Shown here one piece after another: positions 43,701 to 52,800 of a stretch of 64,000 nt of DNA; the first letter of the stretch is position 1; the number at the start of each line of letters is the position of its first letter. Source of the stretch: Mesostigma viride. Taxonomy: Eukaryota; Streptophyta; Mesostigmatophyceae; Mesostigmatales; Mesostigmataceae. The notes under the pieces were generated by a model. The model made no database searches and was not told the origin of the DNA. It saw nothing but the letters and a program-made list of their open reading frames with translations. The translations under genes were made by a program, and so were the position numbers. The stretch covers positions 5,044,314-5,108,313 of the forward strand of contig RPFO01000082.1 in assembly GCA_009746045.1 (NCBI GenBank), given 5' to 3'.

Positions 43701-44481
43701 GGACGCAGCGATACTTGTGGAGGGATACGCGTAAATAAGTTGGGCGGTAACTAGGTATTGGGGATGATGCCTAGAGTAGGAGTTGTGAGAAACTGCAGAG
43801 AGTAAAGCTGGCTGTGATGGCAAGATTGCAGAATGTCACGCGTGCCTGACCTTGCCAAGGGCAGCAGACGGGTTCCTAGTATTACTTGTTGTTGAGGATG
43901 TCTCCTTCCTTGGGTACAGGGTACTGCTCGTATACCTCCATTTCAGTGCTGTAATAATGTGGTTTCGCTGTTGTGTTTTTCTACTATTTAGCAATATGGT
44001 TTGGTTTTCCGCTGCCAGACCAGCTGTTCGCCCGCAGAGCCTGAGCACATCTGTATCAAATGACGCACAGGCATAGAACCTGCTCATCCAATTTTTAGGG
44101 CCATTGGGTTCACCTTTCTCAATGGATTTCATATGCCCACCGTGTCTCTTCTCAGTTCACACTGGTTTGGCAGTTAGCTGTGCTGTACATTGCCTAGCAT
44201 GTGTCTTGTCTTTCGTGTTGTTTTAATTCACCAGGTAGAAGGCTTTTTTTTGCACAGTATTAAGATTATCCTAGCATCCTTGTGCTGTTCTCTGCTGTGA
44301 TGTGCAGTGGGCATTGGAGGCTCTTGCCTACATCAAGCCGGAATCACTCGATGGCTTCTTTGCGCCGTTTACCAAGGAAGAGTGCGCATGGACGGGGGGT
44401 GACCTATGGTTGCCTCCGGTACAAGCAGGAGAGGAGAAGAACGTCCAAGAGCATTGGTTTACGCCTATGCCAAGGCTATAG
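28734..44481 (+). CDS. HIBCH: 3-hydroxyisobutyryl-CoA hydrolase, mitochondrial
   Basis: Fourteen exons join in phase to 452 residues plus TAG: 28734-28913, 30742-30822, 32450-32518, 33174-33255, 35149-35240, 35920-36003, 37258-37342, 38101-38186, 38818-38942, 40783-40849, 41919-42014, 43044-43139, 43609-43650, 44308-44481. The enzyme removes CoA from 3-hydroxyisobutyryl-CoA in valine catabolism. Residues 1-~50 (MLKLLRPAAFIARTPCRHAL) look like a mitochondrial targeting peptide. Crotonase-fold blocks follow in order: AVLNRPDKLNTL (72-83), ALCAGGDV (120-127, oxyanion hole), GIVMGGGAGLACHG (174-187) and MPETAIGFFPDVG (200-212, with the catalytic Glu/Asp), then LTGARLKAGEM. All are characteristic of the HIBCH branch. 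The C-terminal tail after W(ALEAL) is longer than in animal enzymes. Exon 2 could start six bases earlier (30736). Only about 9% of the gene is coding. Confidence 0.9.
29401..29690 (+). repeat. (GGGT)n array in HIBCH intron 1
   Basis: About 70 nearly uninterrupted GGGT/GGTG tetramers. The transcribed strand is G-rich with runs of three Gs every fourth base, so the sense RNA and DNA could form G-quadruplexes. A mononucleotide G run follows at 29719-29732. Confidence 0.95.
30195..30500 (+). repeat. 72-bp tandem repeat in HIBCH intron 1
   Basis: Four copies beginning TACGGCTTCACGAGGCAACC at 30195, 30267, 30339 and 30411, plus a partial copy. Copies differ at a few bases (CAAGCG/CATGCG/CACGCG, CAGTA/TAGTG). 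Since 72 is divisible by three, plus and minus frames look protein-like, but the array sits between in-phase exons 1 and 2. Confidence 0.9.
31271..31660 (+). repeat. 49-bp tandem repeat in HIBCH intron 2
   Basis: Eight copies of a 49-bp unit starting CGCTGCTGCCATGACACTCG and containing GATGGATGGATGAACCCGTG. Copies are almost identical, so expansion is recent or homogenised. Confidence 0.95.
31850..32302 (+). repeat. (GTGTGC)n array in HIBCH intron 2
   Basis: About 75 uninterrupted copies of the hexamer GTGTGC over ~450 bp. Alternating purine-pyrimidine sequence of this type can adopt Z-DNA under torsion. It lies about 150 bp before exon 3. Confidence 0.95.
32519..32820 (+). repeat. Repeated donor-like copies after HIBCH exon 3
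   Basis: Exon 3 ends TTGCTCAAG|GTGGGTCGCC. The intron repeats this junction in decaying form: TTGCTCAAAGTGGGTCGGC (32568), ATGCTCCAGGTGGTTGCC (32678), TGCGTAAGGTGGGTGCC (32733) and ATGCATGAGGGTGGTCCC (32803). Several copies keep a GT that could serve as a cryptic donor. Confidence 0.65.
33305..34290 (+). repeat. 9-bp (AGTCATAGT) array in HIBCH intron 4
   Basis: About 110 copies of AGTCATAGT with scattered single-base variants (CAC, CGT, CTG in place of CAT). Variant units themselves recur in blocks, for example the block containing AGGCATCCTAGTCGTAGT appears at about 34033, 34212 and 34275. This indicates segmental duplication within the array. Confidence 0.95.
34615..34850 (+). repeat. (CCCG)n array in HIBCH intron 4
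   Basis: About 55 CCCG tetramers with a few CCG and CTCG interruptions, ending in CCGT repeats. All frames appear as Ala/Arg/Pro-rich open frames, which are not genes. The same tetramer is expanded in intron 6. Confidence 0.95.
35241..35480 (+). repeat. (GTAGGT)n and donor-like copies after HIBCH exon 5
   Basis: Exon 5 ends ATGAAGACACCCCAC|GTAAGGGTGTAGG. An eight-copy GTAGGT/GGTGTA hexamer run follows (about 35248-35300). Then come decayed copies of the junction: GGTCAAGACGCCGCAAGTGAGG (split here as CAAGACGCCGCAA|GTGAGGG) near 35301, CACCGCATGTGAGG near 35391 and ATGAAGACGTAGG near 35417. Confidence 0.7.
36257..36490 (+). repeat. 46-bp tandem repeat in HIBCH intron 6
   Basis: Between four and five copies of a 46-bp unit with GGGAAGCGTCATGAGGGGAT and CACGCACTTAAAATTAATTA. 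One copy is shortened near 36437. Confidence 0.9.
36845..37110 (+). repeat. (CCCG)n array in HIBCH intron 6
   Basis: About 60 CCCG tetramers with CCG interruptions, grading into CCCA and CCTA variants at the right edge. It precedes exon 7 by about 150 bp. Confidence 0.95.
39062..39175 (+). repeat. GCTGCCC heptamer array in HIBCH intron 9
   Basis: Sixteen copies of GCTGCCC, followed (39180-39295) by GC-rich sequence made of short palindromic strings such as CTCGCTTCGCTCGC and GCGCTGCGCGCAG. No gene is seen in the rest of this intron. Confidence 0.9.
39640..39760 (+). ncRNA. Possible tRNA-derived (SINE-like) sequence
   Basis: GTGTTCGAATCCAGTTTCGT at 39721 contains the tRNA/SINE B-box consensus GTTCGAATCC. 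About 60 bp upstream is GGGCTATCGCTTGGGATGCC, which could be a degraded A box. GTTCGAATCCTGTTTCGT also occurs at 26615, sharing the bases after the B box. Arms do not pair well enough for a functional tRNA. Confidence 0.3.
42578..43018 (+). repeat. GGCCCCTT octamer array in HIBCH intron 11
   Basis: About 54 copies of GGCCCCTT. Eight is not divisible by three, so every frame is open on both strands (Pro/Trp/Leu/Gly or Lys/Gly/Pro/Arg peptides), but the array ends only 26 bp before the exon 12 acceptor and is intronic. Confidence 0.95.
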
Positions 44482-45108
44482 GAGGCCAATGCATGCCTGT
44501 TTATGCCCATGTAGATAGCTACAGGGGTGTCTTAGGAGTCCTTGCCCCGCCTTTTGATCACGTAGCATGCAGGGGTTAGAAACACGGAGTTCATTTTCAA
44601 GGCTTCCCCACGGGATCCCTTGTTCTGATAAATTAATCTGTTACGGAAGCTAGAATTAGTTACAGCGCTTGACCCATTACCTAAACGGGCTTCACCCTGC
44701 ATGCATGGTTATATGCCATGCAAATTAAAGGCCATTATATTCTGGTATAAATAGTACGTGATCGTGGCCGCATGCATGCCCGTGTGCACGCATACTTGCA
44801 ATATACTGCATATATTGCTTTGGTCACATGGACCATCCCAGGACATCCTACATGGCCAGAAGCGTGAAGGATTGCAGTGGTCGTACTGTACAGATCCGGA
44901 GACAAACATTAAATAATGAATCAATAAACAGGTAGACTGCGTCACAAGAGCATAATGGAGCTACAAATAGGACTGCCAGGTATACACACGTTCTGTTCAA
45001 AGTTTAAAAATCTCAATATAGTATATGTGGGATTGTACCGAGCTTCACCATTGTGTAATTCACCAAATCACATGACACACTCGCCAGAACAAAGAATGGC
45101 AGTTCGTG
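44482..45108. other. Convergent 3' intergenic region
   Basis: The hydrolase (plus) stops at 44481 and the coiled-coil gene (minus) stops at 45109, so both 3' UTRs lie here. TGTAA, the usual green-algal polyadenylation signal, occurs at about 45054 on the plus strand and as TTACA near 44658 for the minus strand. Their use is a guess. Confidence 0.4.
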
Positions 45109-48100
45109 TCATGATGTGTCAATGTGACTCCATGATTTCGGTTGCAAAGCCGCCAATTCCTGCCGCAGTCTCTCGTTCACCTCCATGAGGTGCTCGTTGT
45201 TGTAGAGCAGCACGCTGGAAATGCCAGCATAATGGGAAGGCCAGGACAGCACATAGCAACATCATATGCACGCAGCAGAGAAGCCCACCATTAGGAAGCG
45301 TGCGGCACATCAGGCAAAAACATCCTGGAAAGCATACGTAACCTTGGGGCCTGCTGCATCCACGAACACACCTCATGCGGACGTTCAAAGTGCACAGCCT
45401 TGACAACAGCAGTGGAGGTCACTGATTGAGGCTCTATGAGGCATGCATGGCTGTCATTCGTTGCTACCCGCTGGATATGACCCAGAGAAGACAATGGTTT
45501 GAATAGAGTACAGATATCCGACTAGTCCTGTACTGTCCAGAGCTTATTTACATGCTAGTCCTTTTCAGCTACACATGCTTTACACTGAAGCACATCAAAG
45601 GAGGTGTTATCTCCACCTGGACGGCACAGCGGTTCCCTACACCGAGCGTTTTAAACTCTTGGGCAGTTGGCTTCCTAGCACCAAGGATTACATCGACACA
45701 CACACAGGTCTTGCGTGGACAGCTTTGTGTAAATTAGAAAGAGTGTCGCACGGAAAGGACCTGGGGGCTGGCCGGAAACGGGATCTTTTCAAGGTTCTTC
45801 TTCTTACTATTCTGACCTATGGGGCGGAGGCCTGGACACTCACTGAACATCTAGAGTCCAGATTGAATGGAACAGTTAGTAGGATGTTTAAGCATATCTT
45901 AAGGGTGATGTACGGTGAACACCGCCGCTTGGCGGCGTTGTATGATGGGATGCCCCGTGTGTCTGATATTATTAGGCAGCGTAGACTACAGTTTGCTGGC
46001 CATCTAGCCCGTACTACTAAGGTTGATATAGATGAGGGCCCTGCTGATCCCTTGCGGACTGGCCAGCTCGGGATATATCTTCTTACGTGGCCAGTCCCTG
46101 CCAGGATTAGGCGACGCGGTGGCCAACAGTGGACATACCACGATAAGATTTTAGCTGAGATGCAGAGGAAAGACTTAGTTGGCGTCATCCGCTCAACCCC
46201 TCTTACTCAGATGTGGTCGGATATGCAGGATAAGCAGCGATGGGCGGACATTGTCAAAGATTACGACCCCTCAACTGTGGGTCCTATAAAATATAAAAAG
46301 CATGGTAGGCATAGCTAGCATGCAAGATTAGCTCGAGGCTATACTTGAGGCCAATATTTTAGACTAGCTGTGGGCCTGTGGCCATGTATGTACATATTGA
46401 CGTCTTGGGGAGACGTCCACTATCTCAATTGGGGAATTCAGTGGTCCCCCAACGGGGATACACGACTTAATTAATGTCCACCTTATGCCATGTAGAAGTT
46501 CATCACACTCTTACTTGGGCACTTCTGCAGGAGTATACCAGACTCTCACTTCTCATCTACTAGACATGATACTATGGTGCATCATATTACACTGGATTCC
46601 ACAATTATACAGGATACCTGCCACAAATAGGGCCCCTACCTGTGTGCTTCCCGCAGCAGCGCCACAACCTCGTCCTCGCGAGCGGCGCTGGCCCGAGGCG
46701 GTGTGATGGTGACCAGCGATTGGCTACCTCCGGTGCCTTGCTGCTGCGGAGGCTCGGTTCCCCATCCCTCCTTCCTGTGGGTCCCTGAGAGCCCTGCCAT
46801 TGCTTCGGAGAGCGCCCGCGTCTGCTGTTGGAGCTGGGCCTGTCCATTAGTGGTTGGGGGATGAGTTGAATTGTATATTATGAGGGTGATGAGTTGAATA
46901 AAATATACTACTATGATATTCGTGGTTGGGTGATGAGTTGAATAGTATATTATGAGGGTGATTAGTTGAATATAATATATGATATTAGTGGTTGGGGGAT
47001 GAGTTGAATTGTATATTATGAGGGTGATGAGTTGAATATAATATATGATATTAGTGGTTGGGTGATGAGTTGAATTGTATATTATGAGGGTGATGGGTTG
47101 AATATAATATATGATATTAGTGGTTGGGTGATGAGTTGAGTTGTATATTATGAGGGTGATGAGTTGAATATAATATATGATATTAGTGGTTAGGGGATGA
47201 GTTGCATTGTATATTATGAGGGTGATGAGTTGAATATAATATATGATATAAGTGGTTGGGGGATGAGTTGAATTGTATATTATGAGGGTGATGAGTTGAA
47301 TATAATATATGATATTAGCGGTTGGGGGATGAGTTGAATTGTATACATGTATATATATACATGTATATATGTATATATGTATATATTCGTTGAAAATGAT
47401 GGATGATAGATTACGGGAAGGAGACAGGCAATACAAGAAACGCACAAGACAACGACAGTCGAACAACAATCAATAGCCAACACAACAAACAACTACAGAG
47501 GCTCCCATGCACGAATGCATGAGCGCAGGCTGGTTTGATAGGCGAGGCAACTCACGATCTGTTGCCCTCGTTCCGAATATAGCTCCTCCCGTGCCGCCAA
47601 GGCCGCCTCCATGCGCACTCGGGCCTCCTTCAAGGCGTCGAGCTCGGCCGCCACATGTGCGTGCTCCGCCTCCCAGCGCTGTCTCAAGCCCAGAAGAACC
47701 AGCTCCGCGTTGCCTGGTGCGGGGGGTGATGAATGCAATGAAAGGGACACAATTACAGCGGCGTGAACAAGGCGCCATGGCTACAACCAGCGCCGCGTTG
47801 CCTGGCAGTTGAGGAAGAAAGTGGCATGAAGACGGACAAATGAAGAAGCAATCACTAGGAAGGTGTGATAAACTAGGCGACTTGGCCGCAAGCTGTGGGG
47901 CCATGTCTGGTTTTGGGGGCCTGCCAAGGGCCCCCACGAAGCCGACCACTCCCACCCCCACAACAAAAAAGAGCAGCATCTACAATCTCAGGGGCACTGG
48001 TCCATGTTACATTCACGCACTGCTGTTAAGGCTACCGTGTGCCAGCAGACGTTAGCGCATGAACATTAAAGCATGTGTCAAACTGAGTGACATAGCCTTA

Positions 48101-51100
48101 CGGCTCCATCCTAGGACCACCGCCCTTCACGTGCACCGAAAGATATTAGAAAAAAAAATTGCGCACTAGTCTATGAGCATTAGAGAGAATCATGACAGGG
48201 GATGAGCACTTTTAGAAAAGGTCTTCAAGCTGCAGGACCCAGCAGCCAGCTGGCTCAGGGGGTCATTGCAACACAATGGTCACAGACACTTTTTTTAAAG
48301 CCATGGTGCTCACAGGGCCACCCAGCCTTTTCCAGCGCATTCCCTGCCAACTCGGAAGAAAGCTGCCATGACTCACGGGTGTCAACATGGAGGCCCGTGA
48401 CATGACGACATGGAAAAAAAAAGGCACTTGCTCACTACCCAGGGGGCATCAGCGTACGATACGGCACCTCATTTCCCTGGCAGAGGCCTGTTCATCTCAC
48501 CTCACGTCACTTGAGTGAAACCCAACACGAGACGAAAGGGACGAAAGGAAAGGACAGTCCCCCCCCCCCCCAGCCCCCCCTCAAACAGCTTTCCCCGCCA
48601 CAACACTCACGTTTCACAGCCTCGTCTCTCTGCCACAGGTACCCGTGCGACACCTGCCAGCTGGCGCCCGGATGGGGCGACGCGCCCGCCCGCTGCCACG
48701 AGACGGCGTTGACGACGGCATCACAGACAGGGCCGAAGATGAGCTCCCACTCCTCCCGAGGCCTTGCCAGGGGCAAGCCACCACCGCCCCCTTGTGCTAG
48801 CCCCTGCTGTGGTGCTGCTGGCTGTGGATGCGGTGGTGCTAGGCCTTTCAGGGGCGATACCGATCCCGGCAGGAAAACGTATTCTGGCCCCCGTCCCTCG
48901 GCCAGCGCGTCGCGCCCCGCTGGCACCTGTGGCGGTGACCGTACCCTGACCAGGTCCCCGGGGCCCAGGCCCTCCCCTCGGTTGGCCACACTAAGGGGAA
49001 GCCCCCCTTGTTCCCATCGGTCCACAGACGGGGAGGACTCAACCAAAGGGGAGGTTTCTCGTGTGGCGGTTGCTAGCAACGGCACGGCCCCGCTCGGGGC
49101 TCTCCGGCTGCCACCAGGTAATTGGTCCGTGGGTGCAGACTGTGACTGCGACAGCTGCTGTTGTTGGATGTGTGACCATGATTGCGGGTCGGATGGACGA
49201 CCTGAATTGGTGGCCGAAGACTGGGGTCGTGATGGCAACTGCTGCCGAATGGGCTGCTGCTCCTGCCACACGGGTTCCAGGGGGGCCGCACGTGACGATT
49301 GCTCCCCAGGGGGTGGCCCCAGGCGCACCATCTCCAGCTCCCTGGCCTCATGGACGACCTCGTTCCACCCCGCGCCGTCGTCTTCTTCCTGAGAGGCAAC
49401 AAGACACATTAGAGAGGCATCGAAGTTGAGAAAAATTAAGGTGTAGATGCATGAGAGATGGGGTGATGCCAGCGGCCAGGAAGACGATGATGACGTCGAA
49501 CATAGAATAGACATCGTGAAATAGGCACCGTCAATTAGGCGTCGAAGCGAGACAAGGAGAAAAGCAGCGATGCAGGGATGCAGCGATACCAGCAGCCCAA
49601 CAACCATTAATGTCATTTAGTAGTACTTGTTATGCAAGAGTGGTTGTGGGCTCGTGGCATAAGGAATTTGGGTTTAAGAGGCCCAGGACAGCGAGTGTGT
49701 ATCAACAACCCGGCGAGAATCAAGAGCGCAAACAAACAAAACGCGATCAAAAGAGGGACGGGTTAACCGGTTTAGTAGTACACATCTTGGAGAAACATCC
49801 ACGGACCGGCCTTTTGTTGGCACATCATCCTCCCCTGATGCCACCCTCTTTCCCAGCCAGTTTCCGCCTTTTCCCTTGCATGCCTCCCCACTTACCCATC
49901 CCACCCTTCCCTCTCCACTTACCCATCCCACCCTTCCCTCCCCACTTACCCACCCCACCCTTCCTTCCCCACTTACCCACCCCACCCTTCCCTCCCCACT
50001 TACCCACCCCACCCTTCCCTCCCCACTTACCCACCCCACCCTTCCCTCCCCACTTACCCACCCCACCCTTCCCTCCCCACTTACCCACCCCACCCTCGGT
50101 TCCTGGATCGCACCGCCGCCCCTGCCCCGGACGCGTTCCGTGCCAGGGTTCGCCCCGCTGCTGCCCGCCGCCACCCTGCCCACGTCCCTGCCATGTTCCT
50201 GCCGCGCCCGCTGCCCCCGCCGTGACCCCATGCTTTTGCCGTCACCCCCATCAAGGGCGCGCGGGTGCCCGTTACTGGTTGCATTACTGTACGCATCACG
50301 AGAGGCATGGCTGGATGCATGGCTGGTGGATGGCTCTGCCCCCTTCTGCCCTCTGCTCCTGCTTACGCTGCTGCCGCCGCCATCACCGCCACCTTCTCTG
50401 CCTCTCCTGGGATGCTCGCCAGGCGACGCGCGGGCAACCCGGGTGCCCCCTGACCGCTGGGAGCCGTCGGATGCGTGGCGGGGACCATCCCTTGGTGTGT
50501 GGCTTGGTGGTGGGCGTAGGGGGGCATCTGGTGGGCACCCGTGATGGCGAGAGGAGGCATGGAATGAGAATATTAGGAAAAAAGGCATGGCAGAATGGGC
50601 GAAACCCCAGGAGTAGCCCAGCTGAGTTATACGTGGAGCGTGAAGGGAGGGAATAGGTGCCCCTTGCGCACGGGTGCAGAGGCATGCATGCCTGTGATCT
50701 GGAGGAGCAGGACGCGGCACTTAAATCAACACAGGTTGCGCATGCAGCGCTCTGCGCAAACAGAGCTGGTGACTCCTGTTGAAGGACTCCTGTTTAAGGT
50801 TTCTCTCCAGGAACTGCTTGGCAAGTTTAGATATAGTCAGAGCACAGCCAGTGGGGGCGAATTCTGCCTCAGCAACGATGCATACAGGAAGCCAGGACAC
50901 ATCAGGGCCATTGAAAGGACGGAAGAAAGCCAGGGCGTCCATAAAGATCCGTGACCAAGTCACAAGTTCAGGTGTAACATATGCACCCTGCACAACCCCC
51001 AGGTTCACTCGGAAAGCGGCACAAGGCAAAGGGGTCCTGGGAAGACTGAACAAAACTGAACAGAAATGAATGAAACTGTATACAAAACTCAAGGCTACGC

Positions 51101-52460
51101 ATGTTAGAAATTGCTTACTACGTGCAAGGCATGCATCACACACCTTGCAAACTCAAGCTGGTCCCATCCAAGGGCCCCTGCAACGAAGTCTCCTGCCACC
51201 GCCGCCGTTGCTGTCGTCCGCCACCCATCGGCGACGGGCCATCGTCCACAGACCCATCATCTACGTCATCATCACCATTCTCGCCACCAGTGCCAGCAGC
51301 ATTATGTCCCCTGTCTTCAGCCTCACCGCCCTCCCTCCCATAACCTTCCCCGTCACTGCCGCCCTCCCCACCTCGCCGGCCCCTTTCTGAATCCAATCCC
51401 CCGGCCATCAAGCCGCCTTCTGGCGACGGATCTGCCTCCTGTGCGCGCCTGCAAGCAGAACAACCCGTCCCACAGCTGTCGCCACTGCCATTGTCATCCT
51501 CGTCGCTGTTGAAATCATCATGGTCGTCGCCCCTTGCCGTCCCCGCAGCATCGTTCTCGTTGCGAACATCCCCCTCGAACTGCCAACGTGCTTGGGACAC
51601 GGGTCTGCGGTCCAGGGAGGTGTCCTGGGAAGACGCCGAGCTGCTGATGCTCGTGACGTCACTGCTGTCAGAGTCACTGTCCCTGCGAGATGTATCGCAC
51701 ACCCAGGCACACACGCGAGCATGGGCACAGAGAAAAGGCACGGGCTCATTTTGCACGTGCGTGGGGGTGGGGCAAGGGGGGTGGAGTGGTGCGGGGATGA
51801 GATCTTTGGTGGGGGGAGGGTGATTGTTCTGCGAAGGCAATGTAGGAGATGAATTATTCACGCAGAAGCACGCACACATCGGCACCCCTTGGCATTGCTA
51901 AACATGAGGGGAAAACCTTCCAAAGGGGGCAGAGGATGGAGATGTGCACTCACAAGAATGTGCACAGGACGCTGTCAGGCTCACAGGAAGCAAGTCAAGG
52001 AGACCTGATCAAGGCCATTTTACCAGCCAACGAATGAGCAACACTGGCTTTCTGTTGGCAAGTGTTCACGCATCCACATTCAAACGGCCAGGAGAGGTAG
52101 GGAGACTCACCAAAGGCAATTGCACAGAAATGATCCACCTGGTGAGCGGTCAAGCATCCTTCACCCCCTGAGCGAGCCTGATGATTGCTATCCAGGCATC
52201 ATGAAAATGTCAGGTCGCTCGCGAGGGTGTTGCATGGAACGCCCAAAACAGGGCATACTACATCAGCGTATTGGCGGTTAAAAGCGGTGATTATGTCGTG
52301 GTGATTATGTAGTGGTATCTGTGCTACCCTACGCTTTTCGGTTAGTGCACGGACATCCAACGCACGTACCCGCCGTCGATGGGTGCAGACGCCAGCACGG
52401 TGGCCCGGGAGTACTTTTCCTCGGCACGTCGCCTGTCGCCCACGCGGACATCCCGCAGAT
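45109..52460 (-). CDS. Unrecognised acidic, disordered, coiled-coil protein (5' partial)
   Basis: Seven exons join in phase through a TGA stop at 45109-45111: 52460-52370, 51682-51144, 50527-50085, 49388-48611, 47713-47556, 46839-46640, 45214-45109 (about 770 residues). Junctions are GT-AG, including GGCGG|GTACGT, CTTGCAAG|GTGTGT as read from the minus strand, and GGGTGG|GTAAGT. After a charged start (LRDVRVGDRRRAEEKYSRAT) come Ser/Asp-rich and Gly/Asp/Glu-rich acidic stretches, Gln/Pro/Ser-rich segments, then REEWELIFGPVCDAVVNAVS and a coiled coil (RQRWEAEHAHVAAELDALKE onward). It ends with VLLYNNEHLMEVNERLRQEL. Such architecture suggests a scaffold or adaptor; I cannot name a family. At least one 5' exon lies upstream, probably beyond the satellite array. 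Confidence 0.65.
45540..46477 (+). mobile_element. LINE 3' fragment in the last intron of the coiled-coil gene
   Basis: An uninterrupted frame (45575-46318, 247 aa) matches the C-terminal part of the LINE ORF2 seen at 9.6-10.3 kb: FKLLGSWLPSTKDYIDTHTG, LTYGAEAWTLTEHLESRLNG, RQRRLQFAGHLARTTKVD and a C-terminal W(A)DIVKDYDPSTVGP. It lacks the reverse-transcriptase core, so it is 5' truncated, as is usual for LINEs. The 3' end CCCCAACGGGGA...CTTAATTAAT resembles the tail of the minus-strand LINE. Its intact frame suggests a younger insertion than the other copies. It lies antisense to the host gene. Confidence 0.85.
46850..47340. repeat. 66-bp AT-rich tandem repeat in a coiled-coil-gene intron
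   Basis: About seven copies of a 66-bp unit containing GTGGTTGGGGGATGAGTTGA and GAATATAATATATGATATTA; the first copy is six bases longer. A TATATATG run follows to 47385. It separates two in-phase exons (47556-47713 and 46640-46839). Confidence 0.9.
49885..50084 (-). repeat. 27-bp array of donor-like units after the 50085 exon
   Basis: On the minus strand the exon ends GGGTGG|GTAAGTGGGG. The same string then repeats about seven times with a 27-bp period (GGTAAGTGGGGAGGGAAGGG plus GTGGGGT), so each unit carries a near-consensus GTAAGT donor. Unit length is nine codons and the frame stays open (VSGEGRVGW per unit), so shifting between donors would add nine residues at a time. Confidence 0.85.
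50721..51002 (-). other. Unassigned open frame within an intron
   Basis: Minus-strand frame with protein-like composition (GAYVTPELVTWSRIFMDALA, then FRPFNGPDVSWLPVCIVAEA) that ends in TAA at about 50721. Splicing it between the neighbouring exons would introduce a stop, so I left it out of the gene. It may be a fragment of a mobile element or of an unrecognised gene. Confidence 0.3.
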
Positions 52461-52800
52461 CTGGCAGCCGCCACAACAAACAACAATGGTGTTTTTTACG
52501 CTCAAAGAGTAAGTGAGCTGACGCTAAAAGGTGGATGCGGCAGGCCATCAGAAAGCGAGCAGATCTGGCAGCCACCACCGAGCACGATTGTGGCGATGTA
52601 ATTCCATCATTCACAAACATGCTATAGAAGTTACTGTGTACCTATCATAAGATTTTGCAGATCTGGCAGCCGCCACCATGCACAATGGCGGTAGGTTGAT
52701 AATAAGAATAACCAGAAAAGGGTAAAGGTGACATGCCATCACAGGGCAAGCAGATCGGATATACCATCAAAAAGCAGCCACCACCGCGCATGACAGGGGT
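52461..52800 (-). repeat. Repeated acceptor-like segment upstream of exon 52460
   Basis: The acceptor reads GTGGCGGCTGCCAG|ATCTGCGGG on the minus strand. GGTGGCTGCCAGATCTGC recurs at about 52579-52561 and GGTGGCGGCTGCCAGATCTGC (as CGGCTGCCAGATCTGC) at about 52674-52658. A decayed GGTGGTGGCTGC copy lies near 52785, next to the satellite. Each copy has the same CAG before ATCTG. Confidence 0.7.

Noticed and set aside
48511-49392. 293-residue Cys/Ser-rich plus-strand frame
   Set aside because: Antisense shadow of the coiled-coil gene exon 49388-48611, which has proper splice borders and phase.
50721-51002. Unassigned frame considered as an extra exon of the coiled-coil gene
   Set aside because: Splicing at its visible acceptor after the 51144 donor gives an early stop, while 51144 joins 50527 directly in phase.
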